Assembly: GCA_017607445.1 (NCBI GenBank)
Contig: JAEVHH010000001.1
Coordinates: 1,240,001 to 1,304,000, forward strand
DNA length: 64,000 nucleotides
Source: Histoplasma ohiense
Lineage: Eukaryota > Ascomycota > Eurotiomycetes > Onygenales > Ajellomycetaceae
Direction of reading: 5' to 3'
Position numbers and translations under genes: made by a program. The notes under the pieces were generated by a model that did no database searches, was not told the DNA's origin, and saw nothing but the letters and a program-made list of their open reading frames with translations. Below, in pieces: positions 24,695 to 36,113 of the stretch (its first letter is position 1; each line of letters begins with the position of its first letter).

Positions 24695-26164
24695 TTAGAG
24701 CTCCTTTTTCAGAAAGTGCTCTGGTTTATGGGTAGTCTCATAGTCGACATGGACATATGCCCGCTCCACATCGGGAAGGCTTTCAAGCTTCATTTGTAAC
24801 TCTTCTGCGACATCATGGGTAGCCATAAGGGTCTCGTTGCGGTCCATCACGATGTCGACTTCAACAACTAGACGCGGCCCTGATGTGTAGGCGCGTACGG
24901 TGTCGATGGCTTGGATCATTGGGGAATGGGTCATTGCTAAATTGAAAATTGTTAACGGGGAAGGGTTAGGACAGATGCCAGCTGGGGTCGGGGGTATGGG
25001 TATCTGGGGAGTTTATAGGGGAGGCGGGATAATAAAAGTAAAACAAAAAACGGGGAAAGGGTGGTGAGAGGCTAATTGCATACATATATATGTAATCAAC
25101 TGCTGCATCTGCGTATCTGCAGTGACGCCAATCAAGAGTTGGAACTCAGAATAAGCAGTTCGAAGCCAGAGGATAGCTATCAGACAGGAGAGGATCAGAG
25201 CACCCGATGGGTCGATCCACCATCTGAGCTTACCGCCACCCACCGAAGTCAAAATGCCGAGTCCATTGATAAGGAGATCATTGCGGTGATCCTCCCACAG
25301 AATCCGGACTTGGGAATATTGGTTTCGGAGTGCCCAGCAGTATACGAAGAGGGCGAACTTAGTTGAGAACGCAGTACACACTGCGACAATGGGGGGTATG
25401 TGAAACCCCAGGGTCTCCTCAGTGTTCCCATCCGAAAGGCTCTTGGCGGAAAACGAAATCAAAATCAGTGATACAGATGTCATGAGGAAGCAGAAAAAGA
25501 TATTTCCAGCCGTTTCAATCCGGGCTTTTCCAGCGGGGAACTTGCGTGCATCAACGCGTGTCACGGCCTTGTGGCTGATGAGCAGGGCCAGGTTGGACAT
25601 CGGATCGAAAATCGAGTCAGCCATTGTTGTAAAGAGTGATAGAGATCCTGACGCAATAGCGGCATAGAGCTGGAGGATTGCTAAGACGATACTCGCCGCA
25701 AAACTACCATAGACGGCGATCTTGTACTTGAGCTGGTTCTGGGTGTTGTATTCCTTTGCGAGCCGCACATGTTCGTCGACTGGCTTTAACAGCTTCTTAA
25801 TGTTCTCATTCTGGGACTTGTAAAAGCCTTGAAGCTTCTTTGAGGAACTCGTGACGCTTTTGTTTGAACTACCCTCTCGTTTGCGAGCTGTATTTGCCTT
25901 AATCTTGTCGATTTCGGCGTCAGACTTCAGCTTACTGGCTAGCTGGAAGGGGTCGTTTTCGAGAGTATAGCGAGGCGGGCGTTGATCTTCCTCGTCAGAA
26001 ACCTCTTGGGTTATCTGATAGGGCAATGGTTCGACTCCAGTGGCCGTTGCATGCGCTTCCGACGCCAAGGGGGGAGTTATCAACGTAGGTGTGTCTGAGC
26101 GGTGGTGAAGTTGGCTCGAGTGGCGAGGATGGCTGGGAGATGAAGCACGGGTCTGATCTTCCAT
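24695..26164 (-). CDS. Cation diffusion facilitator, manganese type
   Basis: Two minus-strand exons (26164-25084 and 24936-24695) with a 147-bp intron give 440 residues; splicing restores the continuous stretch ITYISMTHSP-MIQAIDTVRA. The first 130 residues are polar, and membrane segments follow from about 149. The metal site carries DxxxD in both halves: Asp183/Asp187 (MADSIFDP) and Asp292/Asp296 (EDHRNDLL). In CDF phylogeny DxxxD in both helices marks the Mn-transporting group, while Zn transporters have HxxxD. FPAGKARIETAG in the loop and the cytoplasmic C-terminal domain (PRLVVEVDIVMD...ERAYVHVDYE) are typical. It should export Mn (or Fe) from the cytosol to a vacuole or secretory compartment by proton antiport; location is not shown by the sequence. 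It faces the RNA-processing gene tail to tail. The open frame past the donor at 25083 runs into FTFIIPPPL, which is intron. Confidence 0.92.
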
Positions 26165-27005
26165 TTCTGCAACCTTTCTTAGATTCCAACCGGATGATTT
26201 TGCTTTTTTTCCTAGGGTTGATTTCGGTTGGTGGGAGGCTTTTGACTGGAGAATAGTTAGTGGTCCTTGCTCAGGAAGGATATCTGTCAGGTTGCTCTCA
26301 GGCCGAGAGTCCGAAAGGAGGACAGAACATTGGGATCGGTGGTCAAGTTACATAACGGGATCAAACCAAAGTTGTTATTGGACGAGAAAGTCCGCCAAAC
26401 ATACTCCGTACAGACCTGGAGAACGTCAACGGCAAGTCGGCGTTCCTGAGGATGGCGATGAAGCCAACATGAATTGGATTTGGGAGACGGAGCCGCCAAG
26501 CCAGCCGATGCTGTCGTTTAAATATCGCCTCGAATCCAAGGTGTCGAACTTGCAAATCAATTTAGCATTCATGGTGTCCTAACTAACTGGCCATGGGTAA
26601 TTGCTATTCTAGCGATTCTTCAGAAAGCGAAAGGGAAAAAAATAAAATAAAATAAAATAAACATTGTGAAGGTGAGGTTATGGTGCCGGTGCTTACCACG
26701 TGACCGCGCTGGTCTTGCAGGCGATTGCTTGCTGCAACGCCATTCACGGTCACTCGAATGAATCTATCAAATTCATTAACTAATCTCTTAATTAATTCTA
26801 TAGTTATTTCCATTTCTTCAGTTAACTATTTTCCCACCCTTTATATAACTTAGCTTGCTTTTTTGAAGGTTTATTGATATTTACTGAAACTACCGTTATA
26901 GTAGAACCCTGGAGCACCTGGTATTATCTACACCAAGTATGACTCGGTCACCGCAGACCTGCAGGACGACCTCCATTACAAGAGTGTCCCTCTCTCCCTT
27001 CTATC
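26165..27005. other. Divergent promoter region between CDF and DUF7924-like genes
   Basis: Short frames only. It contains an AAAAT run (26636-26660), one TACTCCGTA (26402-26410) and AT-rich DNA near 26760-26850. Likely promoters for both flanking genes. Confidence 0.55.
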
Positions 27006-28647
27006 ATGCCTTCTTCCCCATCTCTACCGATATTTTCGGACCCCAAGCCTTTTGGCTCGATTCATGCGGTCCAAGACTCAGTAGCTCGCAATCAAAAAAG
27101 ACAGAGGTGCGCGGAAAATTGTTTATCTGACCCCTCAACACCTGCCGGAGAGCATCGTGCCAAAAAGCCTAGAGTCCTATCATCAAATCCCTTTGATTGT
27201 TCTTGGGATTGTCTTTCTAAGGTGTGGCTTACTCGACGTGCCTTGGAGGAATTGAACCGGAGAACAGCAGAACATACACCGCCTGCTGCTCCCCGCGAGC
27301 ACTATCAACTAGAGGGGAGCCTGAACATCAAAGAAGACTGGTGTCGATTAAAGCGTTTTGCAAGACATGGAGGCCCCGATCTCCGCAATCTAAGAGGCGT
27401 AAGTCTATACCAACTGAATGTTGAACCCTAGCTCACCCCTCTCTCAGTATCCTGCACCAACATATTTATATCAATTGGCTCCAAATATGCCCTCCAGCCG
27501 ATCCCGTTCATCCAGCCGTAGATCGAGGTCGAATTTGCCCAATCGGTCGCGTTTTAATGCAACGCGCCAATCAACGCGGAGAAGTTCTACTACTACAGAA
27601 AGGAAGTCTTCTGCTTATGATGCCAATTTCGAACAGGTCCTCATAGATCACGGGGCATATCCGGAGGAATACGATTACCCTGATGATCATTTCCCGCTAC
27701 CAAGCAATTTGGATGAAATTCTCCAGAGGCTTTCGCGACCAAGGCCATCACTGTCGCCTTCGCGCTTTTCCGAGACCGACTTTCGAAATTTTAAGCGCAC
27801 TAACGCACATGCCTTAGGAGAGAAGAAAGTGATGAGCTCTGTGTTTCCTATTATCCGCGGGGATGCTGATATCCCTTATGAGGAGGATAAGTTATTCGGC
27901 AATCTGGAGCGATTTGCTGATGGGATTGTGAATGCGATGCCAGACTTCTATGATGGCGCTCATGCAGCACAACTTGACCATCGAATCCGTAGTGAGCTGA
28001 GCAGTTATATTGTCCCATCTACACAGCATAATGCTCCAATATTGCCCAACTTTTTTGCTGAGGCCAAAGGTCCCGATGGCTCTACTGCCGTTGCCAGAAG
28101 ACAAGCGCTCTATGACGGCACCCTTGGCGCTCGTGCGATGCTTCGACTCCAAACATATGGGAAGGAGCTCGCATATGATGGTAATGCCTATGTCGTTACC
28201 TCGACTTACCACGACGGGAATCTCAAACTGTACACGACTCATCCAACCGTATCCAACGACCCAGGGAGAGATACAGATTACCACATGACTCAGCTCAGGT
28301 CCTTTGCCTTGACTGATACTGCAGAGAGCTTCCGGCAAGGAGCCAGTGCTTTCAGAAATGCTCGAGACTGGGCAAAGGAACAGCGAGATTATGGTATTGC
28401 AAACGCCAATGGCACTGTCGCTGATATTCGCGTGGACATGTCCTTCGAAACGTCAAGTCAGAGTTTGGTCTCTCATTCAGCCCGTGCAACACGCGATTCT
28501 GAGACATCAGCTGATGAGATTGCCTCTGCTAACGTCACAAGAATGGGTCGTTCCGTCGGAAAGAGAACGCTCTCTCCATCCAGAAGAAGGGAAGATCCAG
28601 AGCGTCGTGACAGATCTAGCCGGAGATCTCGTGTTCACAGAACTTAG
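27006..28647 (+). CDS. DUF7924-like fungal protein, function unknown
   Basis: Two exons (27006-27398, 27448-28647) with a 49-bp intron (GGC|GTAAGT ... CTCTCAG) give 530 residues. The C-terminal domain has PILPNFFAEAKGPDGSTAVA, RRQALYDGTLGARAM, YVVTSTYHDGNLKLYTTHP and FRQGASAFRNARDWAKEQRD. I recognise these as a large filamentous-fungal family that I recall as DUF7924. The N-terminal 180 residues are basic and Ser/Arg-rich, including a run SRSRSSSRRSRS and the possible nuclear signal RAKKPR. The C-terminus is again Arg/Ser-rich (RRREDPERRDRSSRRS). The family often has many copies per genome, and the EAKGPDGS block looks nuclease-like to me, but that is speculation. The chosen start is the first ATG with an acceptable context; the other frame beginning at 26939 is not continuous with the domain. 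Confidence 0.78.
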
Positions 28648-29209
28648 ACTTGACAATGCCTGCTGCTCGATGGAATGCGGTGGGTGGCGAAGAATAATTA
28701 TCGTACGAATTAGTAATAAGCAAACCGAAGCCAAAAATCTCGTATTCAAATTTTAATGATGTACAGAGATTCGATTGGACCGCGTTGACGGAGGTTACGG
28801 ACCTCCGACGGGCGGCAGTGTCGGATGAAGGTGGTTATGCGGGCGGGGTATTTAAACGCGATTGTACGCCAGGCATGTAGCGCAGCAGAGGACATATTGT
28901 TGTTAGTACGGAGTAGAAGATTTAACGATTTTCATGACAACCTCTCTTTAGTATTCTTATTCTTATTCATTATTGTTGTTATATAGCCGAGCTGAGCCTC
29001 CGTGTTATTACATAGAAACTGGCAAAGGCGACTTTACCTCAAATCAACCGCAACCACAATTGAGGGGAAATTCACTCTTTTTACGTCCTTGGCTTCTGTA
29101 CAACAAATCAATCACCCCCTTCCTTACCTGCATCGTCCAACCTGCAAGGCTACCTTTATACCCATCAAAAACAAAACCAGATTTCCCCCCCCATTCCCAC
29201 AAAGGAAAA
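28648..29209. other. Intergenic region upstream of the oxidoreductase gene
   Basis: It contains one TACGGAGTA (28907-28915) and a strongly C-rich stretch immediately before the start codon at 29210. The frame is open from 28973, but those codons show no family similarity, so I treat them as 5' UTR. Confidence 0.5.
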
Positions 29210-30226
29210 ATGGACCCCAACACCCCTCTGCCCCCCTCAATCCGCTCCCTCCACCAACCCGATCCCCTCAAACCTGAAATAACCCTAAGAACCACAGCCC
29301 CACCCGCCCTCGACCGCTCCTCCTCAACCGAACACCTGATCCGCGTGCACGCCACTTCCCCCTGCGCCGGCGAACTGACCTGGCCCGCCTGGAACCCGCA
29401 CCTGTTCTCCGCCGAGATCGTCCCCTGCTACGATCTGTCCGGCACCGTCGTCCAAGCGCCGGCCAACTCGCCATTCCCGCCCGGCACGCCCGTCTGGGGC
29501 CGCACGAACGTCAAGCGACCCGGCAACGCGCGCGAGTACACCATCGCGCCGACGGAGGAGCTCGCGCGGCGGCCGGCGAACGTCGATGCGATATCGGCGG
29601 CGAGCGTGCCGTTGAGTGCGGAGACGGCGGTGCAGGCGCTGTTCATACGCGGGGGGTTAGCGGGGCTGGGGGAATGGGAGGCGGGGAGGGAACGGAATCG
29701 GGGGAAGAAGGTGCTGGTGACGGCTGCGTCGGGCGGAGTTGGGGTTTGGTTGTTGCAGTTGGCGAGGGAGGCGGGGGTGGGTGAGATTGTGGCTGTTTGT
29801 GGGTCCGGGAATGTGGATTTTGTGAGGGAGTTGGGCGCGACGGAGGTTATTGACTATACGAAATCGAGTGTGGGGGAGTGGGCGGGGAGGGTAGGGCCCG
29901 ACGGGAAGGTGGATTTGGTGGTTGATTGTAAAGGCGGCGAGTCGCTAGGGCAATGCTGGAGTGCTGTGAAGGACAGCGGGGTGCTTTTGTCTATTTGTGA
30001 GCCACCGGAAGGGCAGAAGCCGGAAGGGTGCATGGTGAAGGATGTCCGAAATGAGTTTTTCATCATGGAGCCGAGGGGGGATGATTTGTTGCATGTTGGG
30101 AGGTTGTTTGATGGGGGAAAGGTGAGGGCTGTTGTGGACAGTGTTTGGAAGCTGGAGGAGTATAGACAGGCGTTTGAGCACCTGGATAAGGGGCATTCGA
30201 GGGGCAAAATCCTTCTTACGTTGTGA
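29210..30226 (+). CDS. Zinc-independent MDR oxidoreductase (quinone-oxidoreductase-like)
   Basis: A single exon of 338 residues. It has a GroES-like N-terminal part with SAEIVPCYDLSGTV, and a Rossmann part with KKVLVTAASGGVGVWLLQLA, then ELGATEVIDYT. This is the zeta-crystallin/quinone oxidoreductase side of the medium-chain dehydrogenase family, using NADPH without the catalytic zinc cysteines (there is no GHE). It ends with the family's SRGKILLTL. The likely reaction is reduction of quinones or alpha,beta-unsaturated carbonyls; the physiological substrate is unknown. The start at 29210 (MDPNTPLPP) is chosen because upstream codons are not conserved. Base use is odd: the first third is very C-rich on the coding strand and the rest very G-rich (see findings). 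Confidence 0.88.
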   Translation: MDPNTPLPPSIRSLHQPDPLKPEITLRTTAPPALDRSSSTEHLIRVHATSPCAGELTWPAWNPHLFSAEIVPCYDLSGTVVQAPANSPFPPGTPVWGRTNVKRPGNAREYTIAPTEELARRPANVDAISAASVPLSAETAVQALFIRGGLAGLGEWEAGRERNRGKKVLVTAASGGVGVWLLQLAREAGVGEIVAVCGSGNVDFVRELGATEVIDYTKSSVGEWAGRVGPDGKVDLVVDCKGGESLGQCWSAVKDSGVLLSICEPPEGQKPEGCMVKDVRNEFFIMEPRGDDLLHVGRLFDGGKVRAVVDSVWKLEEYRQAFEHLDKGHSRGKILLTL

Positions 30227-31444
30227 TGCGGACACTGGCTATTTGAGTTCGCATATATAATAGCACCGCATGTTCTTTTCTCAGCTATATGTTGTCATCC
30301 CCTCAATTTGGAGATTGATGAAATTGGATGTGATGGTAATCCGGGTTTTTTGATCTGGCGATGTGTTATCCCTTGGAAATCTCGCATCTTCACATCTTGC
30401 ATGTCGTCATCGTCCATGATTCAATCCTGTGAGTTGCGCCCATGAGGCTGTGCAATCCACAGTCGTTTGCCACATCACCATTTCCCGTTGCGACGAGGCG
30501 CCAGGTTGAGCTGCAGGCTATTGGACATTGAAAAATAAAGTGTATGCACCTAAATTGGCAGATAGTTTAGTCGAACAGTTGAATCCTGTCCCTTCCCATA
30601 AGGAAAACCAACGATGATGATAAAGAAAAATAAAAACCAAGACCCAATAGCGAACCACCATCACCATCAGCTGGACTGACTCGCTGTTCGGGTTACAGGA
30701 AATTCCACAAGGGCGACAATCCGATCCAGGTCAAGATACACAACGAATTCTCATACGGGTCATCTGATCGTCCAAGATGTGGAAGCCGCGAGTGCCCATG
30801 TAACTATCCCGCTTTGAAGTTTGGTCCAGTTCACTCACTGGTTTGATTGAACGCGCGTCAGCATCTTGCTTCATATATCTATAAGCATATAGATATATGA
30901 TGGCGGGGCCGTCGGATTTCGTTCAATGGTTTTATTGGCAGATTGGTTGGTTCGTTGTTTCGTTGGACGTCTATCCCGAATGTTTCGTTTGCTCATCTCG
31001 GGGAGCTGGATGTTCAGGATTATCCGCCGAGACGAGAACAGGCTGTCTGAAAGGGAATGAAGGAAGGATTTGAGGCTACATGTCAGACATAAATATCGGA
31101 ATGCGACATCTTGTCGTGCAAGCTAGCCATGCCACGCGGTCGAATATATAGGAACTTGCGGCTGCTTTGAGGTAGGGTGAAGTTCAGTTTTGAAACGCCC
31201 GGGAAGATTTGTCAAGTTGGTTCCGGGTTCCAAGGCTGGAAGAAAACGGTAAGAACTCTATATCTCCGTGTGCCTGTAGTCTCATGTTGAAGTCGCGGGA
31301 GTTGATAGATTCCTGTACATGGCCTGTCAATGTGCGTGGGAGGATATCGAGAACCAAGGAAACGCTGGCTATCTCCAACTGTGCTATTATTTGGTGCATT
31401 AACAATACTAACATACTAGTACTGAACAACCCATACACAATATA

Positions 31445-31447
<3 letters not shown>

Positions 31448-31478
<31 letters not shown>
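31448..31478. repeat. TA dinucleotide microsatellite
   Basis: About fifteen uninterrupted TA units in intergenic DNA. Confidence 0.95.
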
Positions 31479-31481
<3 letters not shown>

Positions 31482-31675
31482 ACTTGATTAGCTGGTGAAC
31501 CTTGGAACCTCTGCCCCTTTGTCCTGGGCGGGGGACAACGTCCAGAGAGCGAACTTACCAGTAAATAAACCTACCAGCAGCCTGTGGCGCCATGGAACAC
31601 TGACAACGTCGAAAGTTCGTTGACTTGATAGTAATATCTTATGGAAGGGAGCTTTGATGCTACAGTAGAGTTGAC

Positions 31676-31710
31676 GAGCACCAGCACCAGCACCAGCACC
31701 AGCACCAGCA
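31676..31710 (+). repeat. GCACCA hexanucleotide repeat
   Basis: Five to six units of GCACCA in intergenic DNA. An open frame on the minus strand reads Gly-Ala or Cys-Trp repeats here and is treated as a by-product. Confidence 0.85.
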
Positions 31711-32390
31711 ACAGGATGCGGGCCTGACGATGCAGGAGAGAAGTCGACAGGCCATGGTATATATATATATGTAACTTCTATATAACTTAAATATCCATCG
31801 CCAAATCGCTCGATCAAATACGACTCTCCAGATTCCAAAATACCACTCCTGGGCGGCGTGGCGCAGACAGACCTCGCTGCTCCGACTCCAGTTGCACACT
31901 CCGTACATATACTATTTACTCTCCGGCCTCCGCTCGTTGAAACAGGCGGCGTCAGCCCGCTCATCATCCAACCTCATCCAACCTCATCCAACCCTCATAT
32001 TAAATATATATATCCTCGGTTCAAGCTGAATATTTCTCTCTCTCTCTTTCTGTCTTTTTTCATCGCTCACTAGCTCGCTCTCTCCGTTTAAATAACGCAT
32101 CTATTTATATATATTATAATAAGATAAATCCCCGTTCGTCCACCGGCCCCTCGTCAGCCCTCATTTCCGCCAGTGTCGCGACAGCCCAACCGCGCTACAT
32201 CTGCGGCCTCTGGTTGCCCTGGTGTGTCGCTGACGGCCTCGTCTGCACGTCGTCGACCGACCTCCACAGCACATCCTCTGCCTCTCTGACTGGTGCCCGT
32301 CGTCGCTCTCGTTAATTCGTCCGTTACTCGTCTTCTGGCTACATAACTCATCGCCAGAAAGGTTCCGCGAACCCAGCATCACCATCAGCC

Positions 32391-34562
32391 ATGAAGCGGT
32401 TTGTGGGCTCCATAAATAAACATACATGTGAGTCCACCTACATCCTGCTGCGCACACCTTCCATCCATCTCTGGAGACAAATCTTTATCTGGCACATCAT
32501 CTAGTCGGCCAGAGTTCATATTCACCATGAGATCCACACTGACGCCTTTGCAACTACTTTTTCGTTCAGCTCAATCCGCGTTTCGCGCTTCCTCCCACCC
32601 GCCAGACTCTCCAGAAGCTATCATATTGGTTGAGCTTGTACGTACTCTATTGTCGCATGGAAGTCCAGATATCAAAAACCAAAATACAAAATAAAATAAA
32701 CATCCACTAATAATAGTGATAATAATAATAATAATAATAATACGACAGACTTCCTTCTGCGAATCCGGAGGCCCAAACAATACAGTATGCGGATGTCCCT
32801 TCCCTCCCCCCTTAAATTGTCCCCACTCCCTTTTTGTCATCTCCAGCCATTTCTTATCGATTACTCTACCTCTGCGCGGCTAACAACCCTATTCCTCGTA
32901 TTTTTTTTTTCACACCAATTAGGGAGATGAATACCTACACTTACCCGCCATCGTCGAAGCGGCGGAATCAAGCCCTGCTGCGGCGAAGGCCGCTGCGGAC
33001 ACTATCAGTCGAGTACTTTCCAACCCAGCTAGCAAAAAGGGCTACAAGCAGTACAATGCCATCATGCTCATCCGCATCCTGTCTGACAACCCCGGCACGA
33101 CCTTCACGCGCAACTTCGATGGCAAATTCGTATCGATAGCTAAAAATTTGTTACGCGAAGGGCGGGATATGAGCGTACAGCAGATGCTGCGAGAGACGCT
33201 TGAGTTTCTCGCCGTACAAAAAAGTCATGACACGAATGTGGTACCGCTGGTGGAAATGTGGAAGAAGGAGAAGCTGAAGTTTGAGAAGGCTATGGGTGCT
33301 AGCGCTGTAAGGATATAAATTTCTCCCGCACTTTTTTCCCTCTCCCCGCCTTCCTCGGGGCCCCAATGCAGAAATTACAACGAATTGCACCATTGGTACT
33401 AATGGCGAGTTAATAGGGACCATGGGTTCAGCCACTTATTCCGGGACAACGGGATGATTACTTTGCGCGCTCGCATCGATCTAGCGGCCTACCCTCACCA
33501 GAAGAGCTCTCCGCCAGGATAACAGAAGCAAACATCTCTGCGTCTTTGCTTCTCCAGTTCGTGCAATCGACGCCAACAGCGGAATTCTACTCGAATGACC
33601 TCCTAAAGGAATTCTCCGCACGGTGCCAAGCTGCCGCCAAATCTATCCAGGGATACATGAACGCGACGAATCCCTCGCCGGACGAAGATACGATGCTCAC
33701 TCTAATAGAGACAAATGATAGACTCTCCGCCGCGTTCTCGAAATACCAGCGTGCTTCGGTCGTTGCCAGAAGGAACGCCAGTAAAACAGATTCTCAAGAA
33801 GCGGTTCCCCATGCTTTGCCACCGTTGGCAGCACCACAACAGCAGCCTCTTTATCAGGCCGGGCAGGCTCCGCAGAACTTCGAAGTTCCAAGTGCGGCTA
33901 AGCGCTCCGTCCCTCTCCTCTCCATCCCGCGCAAGGCGCTGAGCAAATTCCGTGGAGACAAGCCGCAGCAGCCAGGAGACCACCAAGACCCACCGCACCA
34001 ACAACACCCTGCCCATCCCCAACGAACTCCCTCGGAAAATACCAACCACTCAAACCCAAACCCAAACCCAAACCCAAACCCGACCCCGACCTCGACTTCG
34101 CAAACCCCACCCCTCCAATCCGCTGTCTCCCCACTAGCTACCACCCCACCTTCATTCCCCCTCTCAAATAACCAAAACCGGAATAACAGCTTGACCAACC
34201 CCTCTCGCACCACAGCCCTAACCAGTCACGCACTCCACAACAGGAACGACGAGTTCACCTCCTCTTCCTACCAGTACAACTCCAGCGAATTCCAGGTCGA
34301 GAACCCCTTCGCGGATACATACAGCTCGCCCTTCCCCGACGATAATGCCAATAGCAATCATTCTACAGCGACCACAACGACGACGTCGGGCAGACACCGC
34401 GGTCCAGCTGCGGGTCCAGCTGCGGATGGAAATACAGATGAAGATACCACACCAATGACGAGTAGCACGTACTATCCTGACGCGCGGAATGTGATGGTTG
34501 ATGGGAATATGCCAGGAGCGGCGATTGAGACGGGGACTGGGGGTCGGGGTTTGGGGGGTTAA
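32391..34562 (+). CDS. LSB5-like VHS and GAT domain protein
   Basis: Four exons in my model (32391-32427, 32570-32637, 32923-33306, 33432-34562) give 539 residues. It opens with MKRFVGSINKHT. The VHS domain includes SPEAIILVEL, GDEYLHLPAIVEAAESSP, YNAIMLIRILSDNPG and LREGRDMSVQQMLRETLEF. The GAT domain (about 180-275) includes LPSPEELSARITEAN and EDTMLTLIETNDRLSAAFSK. The tail is long and disordered, with an (Asn-Pro)n run near residue 372 and an ENPFAD motif near 453, i.e. an NPF motif as bound by EH domains. Yeast Lsb5 has the same plan and links ubiquitin-binding adaptors, actin assembly and endocytosis. Exon 2 is uncertain: the donor GTACGT used here removes a stretch (VRTLLSHGSPDIK) that resembles the family (see findings). 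It lies tail to tail with the ferric reductase. Confidence 0.82.
32719..32742. repeat. ATA/AAT trinucleotide repeat inside an intron
   Basis: Eight AAT units within the second intron of the VHS-GAT gene; close to the disputed 5' splice site. Confidence 0.85.
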
Positions 34563-34567
34563 GGGAA

Positions 34568-34601
34568 GCGGGAGGCGGGAGGCGGGAGGCGGGAGACGGG
34601 A
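34568..34601 (+). repeat. GGCGGGA 7-bp tandem repeat
   Basis: About four units just after the stop codon of the VHS-GAT gene, in a strongly G-rich stretch. Confidence 0.8.
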
Positions 34602-36071
34602 GAAGCTTACAAGGGCGGTGTGGGGAGGTGAGAAAGGGAGATGGAAAATGGGCGGATTCAATGGTTGGGACTGTGGAGATTGGGGATTGGTTCGGGGAAA
34701 AGGGTTAGGAGTGGGCAGGACGGAGACTAAAGGCGGGGTGTTGTAGGTTGAAAAGCTGGATTGTATAGTTGGTGGTAGCCGTCGAATCTGGAATGAAGGT
34801 ATATCAAATGACGGACGATGGATGATGGATGGCAATGGTCTTTTTTTCCCCCCTTATCCTAATGACGAATCGCACCCGCTTCTGTTTGCAATCGCTTTTT
34901 GTTTTTATTTGCGATGCTTTTATATTATATATCCTCTATGGCCTTGTCTGTTCATGGTTTGCCTTGTGCTGTTAGCCTTCTGCTTTTGGGTCTTTTTCTT
35001 TCTTTTTAATTTTTTTTTTTTTTTACATTACCTTTTATTTATCGGATCTCTGTACTTCGTCCGGGTGTCCTGTACTGTAGAGCACTGCGAGAGCTGGCTT
35101 TTGTATTTTTTCCCTTACGATGTGATTCAAATCAAGATTGTGTTGGTCTTTTGTTGTACACGATTTTTATTCTTCTCGTTTTCTTCATCATACCTTACAT
35201 ACTCAAGGTGACTTTGGATCATCTCTTATCACTATTGCGCAAGTTGAAAAACTGCTCTTGACGATAGGCAAATGCTAAACAAATTTTTTTTTTTTATTTC
35301 TTTTACCTCCTCTATTATATCTGTCTTCTTATTCTGATTCTAAGGTTGTTTGTCCATCTGTTGTGTCTAGGTGTCTATGTCTATTTTATGAACATACTAT
35401 ATCAATAAATATATATATATATATATATGGATATAGATGTTAGTTATACACCTCCTTACGGAACCCCCCCCTCCCCTCTCCCAAGTAGGGAGACTAAAGA
35501 ATCATTATACATGGTACTGCTGTCTCTTGTTGTTATGGATGTATCTATCTATCTATATATATCCTGTCATTCAATCTTGACATGCTGATGGCGAAAAAAG
35601 TGAGCAACATTTTTTGATAACTATTTGCTTATCTCCCCAAGGGTATCATCCCTCTCATGTCTTATTTTTATATAATTTTATTTTTATTTTTATTTTATTT
35701 TTTTTCTTTTAATGCCCCTTCTTTCCTCTTCCCCCCTACAGCTCGCCCAAACCTCTTCAAATAATCCTGCTATTCTATACATAGGCCATGCCGTTTCAGC
35801 AAGTTTCTATTTAAATGCGGTATGTTGAAACAAGATCTCTCCACTTCTTAAATCTTCTCCCCCACCCCCCTTCCCAACCTAGACAGTAGCAGCGGAGAGA
35901 AATGGTATATGTATAGCAAAGGAGTCAAAGCCAAAGGAGAAGCCAATTCCTGTAGTTCTAAAATATGTACTTAAAAATTTATGCTGTATCTATGTGCAGG
36001 TATATGCTATGCTATGTCATGTATCCATGTAAAATGTATGTACGCACGTGAAAGGGAATTTTTTTTTAGGG

Positions 36072-36113
36072 AAAAAAAAAAAAAAGAAAAAAAAAAAAAA
36101 AAAAAAAAAAAAA
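36072..36113 (+). repeat. Long poly-A tract
   Basis: Fourteen A, one G, then about 27 A, in intergenic DNA between converging genes. The exact length may be affected by sequencing or assembly. Confidence 0.85.

Larger units (their letters stand above)
30227..32390. other. Intergenic, microsatellite-rich
   Basis: No supported gene. It carries a TA run (31448-31478), a GCACCA run (about 31676-31710), pyrimidine tracts (32030-32060) and a GC-richer stretch just before the next gene (32150-32390), which is likely promoter and 5' UTR. Confidence 0.6.

Noticed and set aside
28973..29209. N-terminal extension of the oxidoreductase frame
   Set aside because: The frame is open, but the extra 79 residues have no family similarity and the ATG at 29210 gives the normal protein length.
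31488..31967. 159-residue minus-strand frame with a Gly-Ala run
   Set aside because: Open because of the GCACCA repeat; no motif elsewhere.
34218..34835. 205-residue minus-strand frame, Pro/Ser-rich
   Set aside because: It is the complement of the low-complexity tail of the VHS-GAT gene.
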